Source: Poriferisodalis sp964484385 (GTDB lineage Bacteria; Actinomycetota; Acidimicrobiia; Acidimicrobiales; Poriferisodalaceae). From it: a stretch of 18,135 nt of DNA. The position numbers and the translations under genes were made by a program. The notes under the pieces are model-generated. The model saw nothing but the letters and a program-made list of their open reading frames with translations. It had not been told where the DNA came from and searched no databases. Positions within the stretch are counted from its first letter, which is position 1. Every line of letters begins with the position of its first letter. Of this stretch, positions 1 to 7,811 are shown in pieces. The stretch is from the NCBI GenBank assembly GCA_964484385.1, contig CAZAFV010000057.1, positions 1 through 18,135 on the forward strand. The letters run 5' to 3'.

Positions 1-328
<328 letters not shown>

Positions 329-352
329 GTATCGGTACTCAGCCTCGAGGAA

Positions 353-379
353 GCGCACCTCACGTACGTGCGCCGTGAG
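353..379 (+). other. Alternative hairpins in the 23S-5S spacer
   Basis: Two mutually exclusive short stems can form just after the 23S gene. GCGCAC (353-358) can pair with GTGCGC (368-373), or CTCACG (359-364) can pair with CGTGAG (374-379). They could be part of the precursor processing structure. No function is demonstrated. Confidence 0.35.
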
Positions 380-390
380 TGCATCGCTGT

Positions 391-460
391 GCAGAATGCT
401 GCGTACGGCACGTCCGTACGCAGCGCGGAATGCTGCATACGGCAAGCCCGTACGCAGTGC
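391..460 (+). repeat. Tandem 34-bp hairpin repeat in the 23S-5S spacer
   Basis: Two near-identical 34-base units lie head to tail (391-424 and 425-458, with similarity running to 460). Each forms a stem-loop. In unit 1, GCTGCGTACGG (398-408) pairs perfectly with CCGTACGCAGC (414-424) around a 5-base loop. In unit 2, CTGCATACGG (433-442) pairs with CCGTACGCAG (448-457) with one A-C mismatch and a 5-base loop. The structure is clear in the sequence. A role in processing of the 23S-5S precursor, for example as a double-strand RNase site, is inference from its location. Confidence 0.7.
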
Positions 461-481
461 AGGAGTCTGCACCGACAGATC

Positions 482-597
<116 letters not shown>

Positions 598-602
598 ACC
601 CT

Positions 603-632
603 GAACCCCCGTCGTGTTAGCGGCGGGGGTTC
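603..632 (+). terminator. Intrinsic terminator of the rrn operon
   Basis: GAACCCCCGTCG (603-614, using one G-T pair) pairs with CGGCGGGGGTTC (621-632) around the loop TGTTAG, giving a 12-bp stem six bases after the 5S end. The tail (TTCTTCGCGC) has only a weak T content, as is common in GC-rich genomes. Position directly after 5S supports the call. Confidence 0.85.
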
Positions 633-648
633 TTCGCGCTTGCGGGTC

Positions 649-654
649 TACCCT
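649..654 (+). promoter_or_regulatory. Possible -10 element of a leaderless TPR transcript
   Basis: TACCCT fits the TANNNT form of actinobacterial -10 elements and ends 6 bases before the GTG at 661, so transcription could start at or near that codon. No convincing -35 is visible because the terminator stem occupies that position. Weak call. Confidence 0.25.
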
Positions 655-660
655 CGGGGG

Positions 661-1725
661 GTGACGCAGAACCGGCGCCCGCCTCGCAAACCGACGCACG
701 GGCGACCCGATCGCGGCCGTAGCCAGCGGCAGGATCGGAGCCGTCGCGGTCAGCCTGATCGCGCTCCCCGGGACCGTTCTGATGGCGATGATCAACAGCG
801 CCGCGCCCGCGGTCGGCGGCCCCAGCAGCGCCGCTCAGACGCTCGGCAGCCACCCGATAAGCCCGTCGACGAGGTGGCATCCCGGGCGGCTCGCCGCACC
901 GACTGGGGTGGGGTGGCCCGCAAAGGCGCATCGGTGTTGCGGCCGATTCCCGGCGCCGACCGGGGTGACGCCTACGCGGCGAAGGTGCCTGAACGCCAGA
1001 GCCCGCGACCTCAGCAGCCAGCGCCGCCCGAGCGCGCCAAGCGTGCGCCGCAGGACGCGCCACGTCGCAGCCGCTCCAAGGTGCGACTTGAGGTTCCCCA
1101 GCTCGATCCGATCGGCGTGCGGGGCATGCCGTCCGCAGAACAGCAGCGACTGTCGCAGCGATTGCGCGAGGCAGGGGAGGACTTCCTCGCAGAGCGTTTC
1201 GGGGATGCCCTCACCACGCTGCGGCCGCTGGCGTCCCGGTATGCCGCGGTCGCCGAGGTGCAGGAGCTGTACGGCCTCACGCTGTACCGGCTCGGCCGAT
1301 GGACTGCTGCGTCGCACCGGCTTGAGCAGTACGAGCAGTTGACGGGCGCGGTCGATCAGCTGCCGGTGCTCGCGGATTGCTACCGGGCGCTCGGACGGCT
1401 CAACGAGGTGCACGATGTGTGGGACCGGCTGAGGCACGCCGACCCCGACGCTCAGACGATCACGGAGGGACGGATCGTGGCAGCGGGTGCGCTGGCCGAC
1501 GAAGGCAGGCCGCGTGATGCCATCCGCCTGCTTGAGGCGGGTCCGCTGCGTCCCAAGCGGCCCAAGGAGCATCACCTGCGGCTGTGGTACGCGCTCGCGG
1601 ACCTGTACGACCGGGTGGGCGACCTGCAGCGTGCCCGGCGCGGGTTTGCCCGGATCGCGGAGGTGGATCCCGGCTTTGTGGACGTCGAGGATCGACTGGC
1701 AGCGCTCGGCAACCACGACACCTGA
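661..1725 (+). CDS. Tetratricopeptide-repeat protein with disordered basic N-terminus
   Basis: This encodes 354 residues from GTG 661. A TTG at 640 is also in frame, but it lies only 8 bases from the rrn terminator stem, so 661 is preferred. The first ~140 residues are rich in Arg, Pro, Gln and Asp and are probably disordered. Residues ~155-350 are alpha-helical with TPR-like helix pairs, for example around ALTTLRPLASRY, ELYGLTLYRLGRWTAASHRLEQY, VLADCYRALGRLNEVHDVWDRL and LADLYDRVGDLQRARRGFARI. TPR arrays mediate protein-protein contacts; the partner is unknown. No signal peptide or membrane segment is seen, so it is likely cytoplasmic. M. tuberculosis has a TPR protein (Rv1691) upstream of tlyA, so this may be its counterpart; that is synteny-based inference. 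Its molecular role is unknown. Confidence 0.85.
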   Translation: MTQNRRPPRKPTHGRPDRGRSQRQDRSRRGQPDRAPRDRSDGDDQQRRARGRRPQQRRSDARQPPDKPVDEVASRAARRTDWGGVARKGASVLRPIPGADRGDAYAAKVPERQSPRPQQPAPPERAKRAPQDAPRRSRSKVRLEVPQLDPIGVRGMPSAEQQRLSQRLREAGEDFLAERFGDALTTLRPLASRYAAVAEVQELYGLTLYRLGRWTAASHRLEQYEQLTGAVDQLPVLADCYRALGRLNEVHDVWDRLRHADPDAQTITEGRIVAAGALADEGRPRDAIRLLEAGPLRPKRPKEHHLRLWYALADLYDRVGDLQRARRGFARIAEVDPGFVDVEDRLAALGNHDT

Positions 1726-1763
1726 CGCGCGGTTCCGGATCAGCCTTCTCGCGGAACCGCGCG
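1726..1763 (+). terminator. Strong hairpin after the TPR gene, possible terminator
   Basis: A perfect 11-bp stem, CGCGCGGTTCC (1726-1736) with GGAACCGCGCG (1753-1763) and a 16-base loop, starts on the base after the TPR stop codon. There is no T-tract; the sequence continues GATAGAGTGAG. It could be a U-tract-less terminator or an mRNA 3' end stabiliser. TAGAGT at 1766-1771 could be a -10 element for the aldolase gene, but no matching -35 is visible. Confidence 0.5.
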
Positions 1764-1801
1764 GATAGAGTGAGTCCGTCATTCGGCGTGCGCCGCCCCC
1801 A

Positions 1802-1825
1802 GTACCAGCCCCTGGTACCAGCCCC
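1802..1825. repeat. 11-bp direct repeat upstream of the aldolase gene
   Basis: GTACCAGCCCC occurs at 1802-1812 and again at 1815-1825, a 13-base period. The first copy overlaps the inverted match CCAG/CTGG. It lies 42-65 bases before the aldolase start, a place where an operator could sit. No regulator is known, and it may be chance in GC-rich sequence. Confidence 0.3.
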
Positions 1826-1866
1826 AAAACCGGCGCCGTCAGATAATGCGAGGCGAACCGTACATC

Positions 1867-2952
1867 GTGACCACCGACATTGTGCGCCTGCTGGGCGAGC
1901 AGGCCTCTTATCTGCTGGACCACAAGTGCGAAGGCATCGGGCGCGACTTGCTCACCCTGCCCGGGCCCGATTTTGTGACCGAAGTCGTCGCCGGCACGGA
2001 CCGTTCTCCGCAGGTCATGCGAAGCCTCCAGTCGCTGTTCGACCACGGTCGCCTCGGCGGCACCGGTTACGTCTCCATCCTTCCGGTGGATCAGGGAATC
2101 GAGCACTCGGGTGCCGCGTCGTTCGCGCCGAACCCGATCTACTTCGATCCGGCCTCCATCGTGGAGTTGGCAGTCGAGGGCGGCTGCAATGCCGTGGCCA
2201 CGACATTCGGTGTGCTCGGAGCGGTTTCCCGCCGCTACGCCCACCGCATCCCGCTCATCGTCAAGATCAACCACAACGAGTTGTTGACCTACCCAGCCTC
2301 CTACGACCAGATCATGTTCGGTTCGGTCCAGCGAGCACATGAGCTCGGAGCCGCCGGCGTCGGCGCAACGATCTACTTCGGCTCGGCCGAGAGCGGCCGC
2401 CAGATCACCGAGGTGGCAGCGGCATTCGAGGAAGCGCACCGCCTCGGCATGTTCACCGTGCTGTGGTGTTACCTGCGCAACCCCGACATCAACCTGTCCG
2501 GCGACAATGCCGACGGCGAGTCAACTCAGGTCGACAACCATGTCGCGGCCGACGCCACAGCACAGGCCAACCACATCGGCGTGACGATCGAGGCCGACAT
2601 CATCAAGCAGAAGCTGCCTGAGCACAATGGTGCCTTCATCACAGTGCCGGGCTTCGGCAAGACGCATGCAGCGGTGTACGACCAGCTGACCACGGACCAT
2701 CCGGTGGACTTGTGCCGCTGGCAGGTGGCGAATTGCTACATGGGACGCGTTGGGCTCATCACCTCCGGCGTCGCCAGTTCGGGGGCTGCCGACGTTGCCG
2801 ATGCCGTCACGACCGCAGTCGTAAACAAGCGAGCCGGCGGCATCGGGCTGATCTCAGGACGCAAGGCGTTTCAGCGGCCAATGGCCGAAGGCGTCGAACT
2901 GCTCGGCGCCATACAGGACGTCTATCTGGACCAGGCGGTGACCATCGCCTGA
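1867..2952 (+). CDS. fbaB: Class I fructose-bisphosphate aldolase, DhnA/FbaB type
   Basis: Schiff-base aldolase that interconverts fructose 1,6-bisphosphate with dihydroxyacetone phosphate and glyceraldehyde 3-phosphate in cytosolic glycolysis or gluconeogenesis. The 361 residues resemble E. coli FbaB (350 residues) along the whole length: GTGYVSILPVDQGIEHS (66-82), SRRYAHRIP (121-129), GATIYFGSAES (167-177), ANCYMGR (288-294) and KRAGGIGLISGRKAF. The likely Schiff-base lysine is K247 in ADIIKQK, by family analogy. An extra ~10 residues in NPDINLSGDNADGESTQVDN (205-224) are absent from the E. coli protein. GTG 1867 is chosen because MTTDIVRLLG aligns with the E. coli N-terminus and GAGG (1850-1853) lies upstream; ATG 1846 would add 7 residues. 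It is followed by korAB on the same strand after 127 bases. Confidence 0.93.
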   Translation: MTTDIVRLLGEQASYLLDHKCEGIGRDLLTLPGPDFVTEVVAGTDRSPQVMRSLQSLFDHGRLGGTGYVSILPVDQGIEHSGAASFAPNPIYFDPASIVELAVEGGCNAVATTFGVLGAVSRRYAHRIPLIVKINHNELLTYPASYDQIMFGSVQRAHELGAAGVGATIYFGSAESGRQITEVAAAFEEAHRLGMFTVLWCYLRNPDINLSGDNADGESTQVDNHVAADATAQANHIGVTIEADIIKQKLPEHNGAFITVPGFGKTHAAVYDQLTTDHPVDLCRWQVANCYMGRVGLITSGVASSGAADVADAVTTAVVNKRAGGIGLISGRKAFQRPMAEGVELLGAIQDVYLDQAVTIA

Positions 2953-2966
2953 GGCGTGATCCAACC

Positions 2967-3015
2967 CGGCTGCATTCACCCAGCCGCGGCTAGCGTGGTC
3001 GCCTGGAGCGACCGC
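2967..3015 (+). other. Two hairpins in the fbaB-korA gap
   Basis: CGGCTG (2967-2972) pairs with CAGCCG (2981-2986). GTGGTCGC (2995-3002) pairs with GCGACCGC (3008-3015) over a 5-base loop, with one T-G pair. Neither has a T-tract. They may attenuate or end the aldolase transcript; no clear promoter hexamers were found between them and korA. Confidence 0.35.
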
Positions 3016-3079
3016 AATCCCCCCAAGGCCCACAACTGCGGGCCGCTTCCCGCCAGGAGCCCTTCCCCTAGGAGACACA

Positions 3080-4960
3080 GTGACCGATACCGCATCGCGC
3101 GAACTGCCGCTGCAGGAGATCGACGAGGTCATCATTCGCTTCGCCGGCGACTCCGGTGACGGCATGCAGCTCACCGGTGACCAATTCCCGAGCATCTCCG
3201 CGGCGCTCGGAAACGACCTGTCCACGCTGCCTGAGTTCCCCGCCGAGATCCGCGCGCCGCAAGGGACACTCGCCGGTGTCTCGGCGTTCCAGGTGCGCAT
3301 CTCCGACTTTGACATCACCACCCCGGGCGACGCTCCGACGGTGCTGGTGGCAATGAACCCGGCGGCGCTGAAGGCGCAGCTGCACAACCTCGCTCAGGGC
3401 GGCGCACTGATCCTGAACACCGATGCCTTCAACGACCGCAACCTGGAAAAGGCCGGCTACTCCAGCAATCCCCTCGACGACGGCACGTTGGATGACTACC
3501 GCTCGTACCCAGTGCCGATGAGCCAGATCACCCGCGACGCCGTGGCCGAGCACGGCGTGAAGCCGCGCGATGCAGAGCGTTCCAAGAACTTCTTCGCGCT
3601 CGGTTTGATCTCGTGGATGTATACGCGGCCGGTCGAGCCGACGCTCGAGTTCATCAACACCAAGTTCCGGGGTCGCGAACAGGTCATCAACGCCAACACC
3701 GCAGCGTTCAAGGCCGGCTACAACTTCGGCGAGACGGCTGAGATCTTCGAGGCTCACTACGAGGTGAAGCCGGCCCCGCTGGCACCTGGCGAATACACCA
3801 ACGTGAACGGGAACACGGCGCTGGCTTGGGGCTGCGTCGTGGCGGGCCAGCTCGCGCGCTTGCCGGTGTTCCTCGGCTCGTACCCCATCACGCCGGCCTC
3901 AGACATCCTGCATGAGATGTCGCTCAAGAAGAACTTCGGCGTGCGCACGTTCCAAGCCGAAGACGAGATCGCTGCTGCGGCATCAGCAGTGGGGGCGGCC
4001 TTCGGCGGAGCGCTGGCATTCACCTCCACATCGGGGCCCGGCTTGGCGCTGAAGGGCGAGACGCTCAGCCTCGCGGTGAGCCTCGAGCTCCCGATGGTGG
4101 TGCTCGACATCCAGCGCGGCGGCCCGTCGACGGGCTTGCCGACCAAGCCCGAACAGGCAGACCTGATGATGGCCATGTACGGGCGGCATTCCGAGTCGCC
4201 GCTGCCGATCGTGGCGCCGCGCAGCCCCGCGGACTGCTTCGATATCGCGATCGAGGCGTCTCGCATCGCGCTGAAGTACCGGACGCCCGTCATCGTGCTG
4301 TCCGACGGCTACCTGGCGAACAGCTCCGAGCCGTGGCTGCTGCCCGATGTCGATGCGCTGCCGGACATCGGCGTCGAATTCGCGACGGAGTTCAACGGCA
4401 CCAACGAAGACGGCGACGGCATCTTCCTGCCGTACCTGCGGGATCCCGACACGCTGGCTCGCCCGTGGGCCATTCCCGGCACGCCCGGCCTGATGCACCG
4501 CGTCGGCGGCATCGAGAAAGAGGACGGCACCGGCAACATCTCCTACGAGCCCGAGAACCACCAGCTGATGATCGATCTGCGGCAGGCGAAGGTCGACGGC
4601 GTCGACGTCCCCGATGTCGAGGTCGCCGGCGACGCGGATGCCGATCTTGTGGTGCTGGGCTGGGGTTCCACATGGGGCGCCATCGATGCCGCTGCAGGAC
4701 GGCTGCGCGACGACGGCCACCGGGTGGCGCATGTGCACTTGCGCCACCTCAATCCGCTGCCCGCGAATCTCGGCGAGGTGCTGCGGCGCTACCGGGCCGT
4801 GGTGTGTCCCGAGATGAACAAGGGGCAACTGTGCGATCTGGTGCGGGCGAAGTACCTGATCGATGTCGAACACATCGGCAAGATCGACGGTGTGCCGTTC
4901 ACGACCGGCGAGGTGACCTCGGCGGTCCGCAAGCGCCTGGAGGAACTGGCGGGCAGCTAG
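3080..4960 (+). CDS. korA: 2-oxoglutarate:ferredoxin oxidoreductase (2-oxoacid oxidoreductase), subunit alpha
   Basis: Large subunit (626 residues) of the CoA-dependent, ferredoxin-linked 2-oxoacid oxidoreductase. The enzyme converts 2-oxoglutarate to succinyl-CoA with reduced ferredoxin, or the reverse. The gamma domain is fused at the N-terminus, with the Gly-rich motif FAGDSGDGMQLTGDQF at 21-36. The alpha domain follows, with SYPITPASDILHEM starting at residue 267, then QAEDEIAAAASAVGAAFGGA and TSTSGPGLALKGE. This gamma-alpha fusion is the form found in mycobacterial KorA (about 650 residues). GTG 3080 is set by AGGAG at 3070-3074, five bases upstream. korB follows after 64 bases, completing the enzyme. 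Strict specificity for 2-oxoglutarate over pyruvate cannot be read from sequence; the name follows the closest known actinobacterial pair. Confidence 0.93.
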   Translation: MTDTASRELPLQEIDEVIIRFAGDSGDGMQLTGDQFPSISAALGNDLSTLPEFPAEIRAPQGTLAGVSAFQVRISDFDITTPGDAPTVLVAMNPAALKAQLHNLAQGGALILNTDAFNDRNLEKAGYSSNPLDDGTLDDYRSYPVPMSQITRDAVAEHGVKPRDAERSKNFFALGLISWMYTRPVEPTLEFINTKFRGREQVINANTAAFKAGYNFGETAEIFEAHYEVKPAPLAPGEYTNVNGNTALAWGCVVAGQLARLPVFLGSYPITPASDILHEMSLKKNFGVRTFQAEDEIAAAASAVGAAFGGALAFTSTSGPGLALKGETLSLAVSLELPMVVLDIQRGGPSTGLPTKPEQADLMMAMYGRHSESPLPIVAPRSPADCFDIAIEASRIALKYRTPVIVLSDGYLANSSEPWLLPDVDALPDIGVEFATEFNGTNEDGDGIFLPYLRDPDTLARPWAIPGTPGLMHRVGGIEKEDGTGNISYEPENHQLMIDLRQAKVDGVDVPDVEVAGDADADLVVLGWGSTWGAIDAAAGRLRDDGHRVAHVHLRHLNPLPANLGEVLRRYRAVVCPEMNKGQLCDLVRAKYLIDVEHIGKIDGVPFTTGEVTSAVRKRLEELAGS

Positions 4961-4974
4961 GCGCCGACGAGACG

Positions 4975-5028
4975 ATGATCAACGAATCCAAGACCAGCGA
5001 GTACACACAGAGGCAAACAGCACGATGA
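4975..5028 (+). CDS. Possible 17-codon leader ORF between korA and korB
   Basis: ATG 4975 opens a 17-codon frame (MINESKTSEYTQRQTAR) whose TGA (5026-5028) overlaps the korB ATG in the arrangement ATGA. The overlap could couple korB translation to the short frame, since the AGAGG before korB sits 11 bases away. The peptide resembles nothing known to me and may be chance; the only ribosome-binding sequence before it is a weak GAGACG. Confidence 0.25.
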   Translation: MINESKTSEYTQRQTAR

Positions 5029-6044
5029 CCGACACCTCGATCACGCCGACCACACGGCCCGGAGACTGGGCCTCCGACCAGGAGGTCCGCTGGTGCCCGG
5101 GCTGCGGCGACTACTCCATCCTCACCGCGATGCGGATGCTGATGCCGAGCCTCGGCACCGAACCGCACAACACGGTGTTCGTGTCAGGCATCGGCTGCGC
5201 TGCCCGGTTCCCCTACTACATGAACTCCTACGGCGTGCACGGCATCCATGGCCGAGCACCCGCCATCGCTACCGGCTTGGCGATGGCCCGGCCCGATCTC
5301 GACGTCTGGGTGATCGGCGGCGACGGCGACATGCTGTCGATCGGCGGCAATCACCTGATTCACGCATTGCGCCGCAACGTCAAGATCAAGGTGCTGCTGT
5401 TCAACAACCAGATCTATGGACTGACCAAGGGCCAGTTCAGCCCCACGAGCGAGATCGGCAAGGTCACCAAGAGCTCGCCGATGGGTTCGCTCGACGCACC
5501 GTTCAACCCGCTCGCCGTGGCGCTCGGTGCCGAGGCGTCGTTCGTGGCGCGCACACACGACATGGACCGCCAGCACATGATGGACACGTTCCGGCGAGCG
5601 CACGAGCACGACGGCGCCGCGTTCGTGGAGGTGTTCCAGAACTGCAACGTCTTCAATGACGGCGCCTTCGAAGGGGTCACCAAGAAGCAGAACCGCGATG
5701 CCAACCTCATCCCGTTGACGCACGGCGAGCCCATTCAATTCGGAGCCGACGGCGAGTTCGGGGTCATCGACGAGTCAGGCTGCGCACGGGTTGTCCACAC
5801 CGCCGATGTGAGCACCGACGAATTGCTCACCCATGACGAGACGAAGCACGATCCCTCGACAGCCTTCATGCTGGCGCGTCTCGCGCGCGGACCGTTTGAG
5901 CCCACGCCGATCGGCGTGTTCCGCGCCGTGCGGCGCAGCGAGTACGCCATGGCCTCCACCCGGCAACTGGCGGCGGCTCAGCAGAAGCAGGGCGCCGCTG
6001 ACATTGCGCAGCTGCTGCGCTCGCGCGGCACCTGGTACGTCTGA
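5025..6044 (+). CDS. korB: 2-oxoglutarate:ferredoxin oxidoreductase (2-oxoacid oxidoreductase), subunit beta
   Basis: Catalytic TPP and iron-sulfur subunit (339 residues), partner of KorA. The TPP/Mg motif is seen as GGDGDMLSIGGNH (98-110) with FNNQIYGLTKGQFSPTS (126-142). Four cysteines fit the single [4Fe-4S] site known for this enzyme class: C24 and C27 in WCPGCG, C58 in GIGCAARFPYY, and C207 in FQNCNVFND. The C-terminal ADIAQLLRSRGTWYV resembles the ending of mycobacterial KorB. It acts in the cytoplasm and transfers electrons to ferredoxin; no ferredoxin gene is in the window. ATG 5025 is the first plausible start after korA. The two genes are presumably one transcript. Confidence 0.94.
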   Translation: MTDTSITPTTRPGDWASDQEVRWCPGCGDYSILTAMRMLMPSLGTEPHNTVFVSGIGCAARFPYYMNSYGVHGIHGRAPAIATGLAMARPDLDVWVIGGDGDMLSIGGNHLIHALRRNVKIKVLLFNNQIYGLTKGQFSPTSEIGKVTKSSPMGSLDAPFNPLAVALGAEASFVARTHDMDRQHMMDTFRRAHEHDGAAFVEVFQNCNVFNDGAFEGVTKKQNRDANLIPLTHGEPIQFGADGEFGVIDESGCARVVHTADVSTDELLTHDETKHDPSTAFMLARLARGPFEPTPIGVFRAVRRSEYAMASTRQLAAAQQKQGAADIAQLLRSRGTWYV

Positions 6045-6095
6045 AAACACCTCCTTCGTCGCGTAAACCACTGCGGTGCGCCGCGGGCGCGCTGG

Positions 6096-6101
6096 TACTT
6101 T
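6096..6101 (+). promoter_or_regulatory. Possible -10 element for a leaderless tlyA transcript
   Basis: TACTTT fits TANNNT and ends 7 bases before ATG 6109, where transcription would start. The ATG has no Shine-Dalgarno-like purine run before it (GGTACTTTCGGCTGCATG), which agrees with a leaderless mRNA. No good -35 is visible. Confidence 0.35.
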
Positions 6102-6108
6102 CGGCTGC

Positions 6109-6945
6109 ATGAACGCCGTCCGACGACGCCTGGACAACGAGCTCGTCCGGCGTTGCCTGGCCTCGTCTCGCGCAGCGGCCCAAGCACTTGTTTCGGACGG
6201 CCGGGTTCTCGTGGGCGGATCGGTCGCGCAGAAAGCGTCTCGCATGGTGTCGGCTGCCGAGCCGGTAGAGCTCAGCGGTGAGCCGGCTCGGTTCGTGTCA
6301 CGCGGCGGAGAGAAACTGGACGCCGCGCTGGACGAGTTCGGGATCGCCGTGGCTGGGCGGCGCGCCGTCGATGCCGGCGCTTCGACGGGCGGTTTCACCG
6401 ATTGCCTGCTGCAGCGGGGAGCGGCGGAAGTCGTTGCGATCGATGTCGGCTGGGGACAACTCGATGCCCGCCTGCGGGCCAATTCCCGCATCACCGTGCG
6501 GGAACGGTGCAACGTGCGCCATGTCCGGCCCGAAGACATCGGTGGCCCCGCAGACATCATCACCGCCGATCTGTCGTTCATCTCGCTGCGTACGGTGATG
6601 CCGAACCTCGCAGCGTGCACCGCGCCCGGCGGGGAAGCGGTGCTGCTTGTCAAGCCGCAGTTCGAGGCCGGCCGGCGCGAGGCCTCGCGCGGCAAGGGAG
6701 TGGTGCGCGATCCGGACGTGTGGCGGCGAGTGCTCAGCGACGTGGCATCGAATGCGTCCCGCCATGGTCTCGCACCCGCCGGCCTCGCCGCATCGCCGTT
6801 GAGAGGGGCCGCCGGCAATGTCGAGTTCTTCTTGCACTGCCGTCGCCTAGAGGCTGAGCCGTCAGGCGAATTCGATCTTGACAGCGCCATCGAGACTGCT
6901 ATCGAGACGGCACCCGGCGCTGCTTCCAAGGGGGCATCGGTATGA
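6109..6945 (+). CDS. tlyA: TlyA family rRNA (cytidine-2'-O)-methyltransferase
   Basis: SAM-dependent methyltransferase of 278 residues. In mycobacteria TlyA methylates C1409 of 16S and C1920 of 23S rRNA and confers capreomycin susceptibility. An S4 RNA-binding domain spans about 7-62 (LDNELVRRCLASSRAAAQALV). The FtsJ/RrmJ-like domain follows with SAM motif DAGASTGGFT (88-97). The K-D-K-E catalytic set is intact: K69 (RGGEKL), D154 (ADLSFISL), K182 (LVKPQFE) and E239 (GNVEFFL). The first three match the M. tuberculosis numbering as I recall it. ATG 6109 is chosen because MNAVRRRLDNELVRR aligns with known N-termini; an upstream start at 6076 would add 11 unaligned residues. Its TGA overlaps the NAD kinase start (ATGA), so the two are translationally coupled. 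Confidence 0.95.
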   Translation: MNAVRRRLDNELVRRCLASSRAAAQALVSDGRVLVGGSVAQKASRMVSAAEPVELSGEPARFVSRGGEKLDAALDEFGIAVAGRRAVDAGASTGGFTDCLLQRGAAEVVAIDVGWGQLDARLRANSRITVRERCNVRHVRPEDIGGPADIITADLSFISLRTVMPNLAACTAPGGEAVLLVKPQFEAGRREASRGKGVVRDPDVWRRVLSDVASNASRHGLAPAGLAASPLRGAAGNVEFFLHCRRLEAEPSGEFDLDSAIETAIETAPGAASKGASV

Positions 6946-7811
6946 GTGACGTGCTGATCATCGCCCATGCTGAGCGCACCGAGGCGCTGACAGCTTCGAA
7001 ACGACTGGTGGCCTGGCTCGAGGGCGAGGGTCACGCGGTGGAAATCGGCGGCGTGGAGGCCACGGCAATCGGTCGCCCCGAACTCGGTGTCGATGAACCG
7101 ATCCGGAGAGTCCCGGATCTCGCTGTGAGCATCGGCGGCGACGGCACCATGCTGCGCTCGTTCGATCTGGTGGCAGCCGCGGGCGTGCCAGTGCTCGGCG
7201 TCAATGTGGGCCACCTCGGCTACCTGACCGAATTCGAGCCGGCACAGCTCACCGACATGGTCGCTGCGGCGCTCGAAGGGTCCCTGGACGTCTCGGAGCG
7301 GATGATGGTCAGCGCACGTGTGCGGGACAGCGGTGCCGATGACACTGGCGCCCGAGATGGAGAGACGTGGACGGGACTGAATGAGGTCGTGCTCGAGAAG
7401 CGCGATCCAGGGCACACGGTCAGGCTGGAAGTGTGGCTCGACGGCGACGTTTTCGCGACCTACGCGGCAGACGGCCTCATCGTGTCCACGCCGACGGGTT
7501 CCACGGCGTACAGCCTCTCGGCAGGAGGTGCGGTCGTAGCGCCGACGCACTCGTCGTTGCAGGTCACTCCTGTCGCGCCGCACATGCTCTTCGATCGCTC
7601 GCTGCTGCTGCCGCCGGACACCGAGATCGGCGTCCGCGTGATCAGCGATCGGCCGGCGCTCGCCGCTGTGGACGGGCGCTCGGCCAGCTTGCTGGCGACC
7701 GGCGATGAACTGGTCGTGACACGCGCTCCGTACGACGCGCGGTTCATCACCGCCGGCGGCGACAGCTTTCATCGCGTGCTGAAGCACAAATTCGGCCTCA
7801 AGGACCGCTGA
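6942..7811 (+). CDS. nadK: NAD kinase (ATP- or polyphosphate-dependent)
   Basis: Phosphorylates NAD to NADP in the cytoplasm. The 289 residues carry the family hallmarks: GGDGTMLRSFD (65-75) with the catalytic aspartate D67, GVNVGHLGYLTEF (86-98), the central DGLIVSTPTGSTAYSLSAGG region with STPTGSTAYSLSAGG at 182-196, and ADGRS-like VDGRSASLL near the C-terminus. The length fits bacterial NadK. The start overlaps the tlyA stop by four bases and the stop shares one base with the recN start (TGATG), so it belongs to a tlyA-nadK-recN unit, the same order as in M. tuberculosis (ppnK). Confidence 0.96.
   Translation: MSDVLIIAHAERTEALTASKRLVAWLEGEGHAVEIGGVEATAIGRPELGVDEPIRRVPDLAVSIGGDGTMLRSFDLVAAAGVPVLGVNVGHLGYLTEFEPAQLTDMVAAALEGSLDVSERMMVSARVRDSGADDTGARDGETWTGLNEVVLEKRDPGHTVRLEVWLDGDVFATYAADGLIVSTPTGSTAYSLSAGGAVVAPTHSSLQVTPVAPHMLFDRSLLLPPDTEIGVRVISDRPALAAVDGRSASLLATGDELVVTRAPYDARFITAGGDSFHRVLKHKFGLKDR

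Noticed and set aside
391..460. CRISPR array
   Set aside because: Only two adjacent units with no unique spacers; each unit is itself a hairpin.
598..660. tRNA gene after 5S
   Set aside because: The 63 bases hold the terminator stem only; no cloverleaf or T-loop GTTCRA-type sequence is present.
835..2439. Long minus-strand open frame of 534 codons across the TPR and aldolase genes
   Set aside because: It is antisense to two recognisable genes; such long shadow frames are expected in GC-rich DNA and the product has no motifs.
6048..6056. CACCTCCTT after korB, identical to the anti-Shine-Dalgarno end of 16S rRNA (a perfect ribosome site on the minus strand)
   Set aside because: No credible minus-strand gene follows it; only the antisense shadow of korB lies downstream. 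Treated as coincidence.
5775..7787. Minus-strand open frame of 670 codons across korB, tlyA and nadK
   Set aside because: Antisense to three well-supported genes, with low-complexity Arg/Ala/Ser-rich translation.
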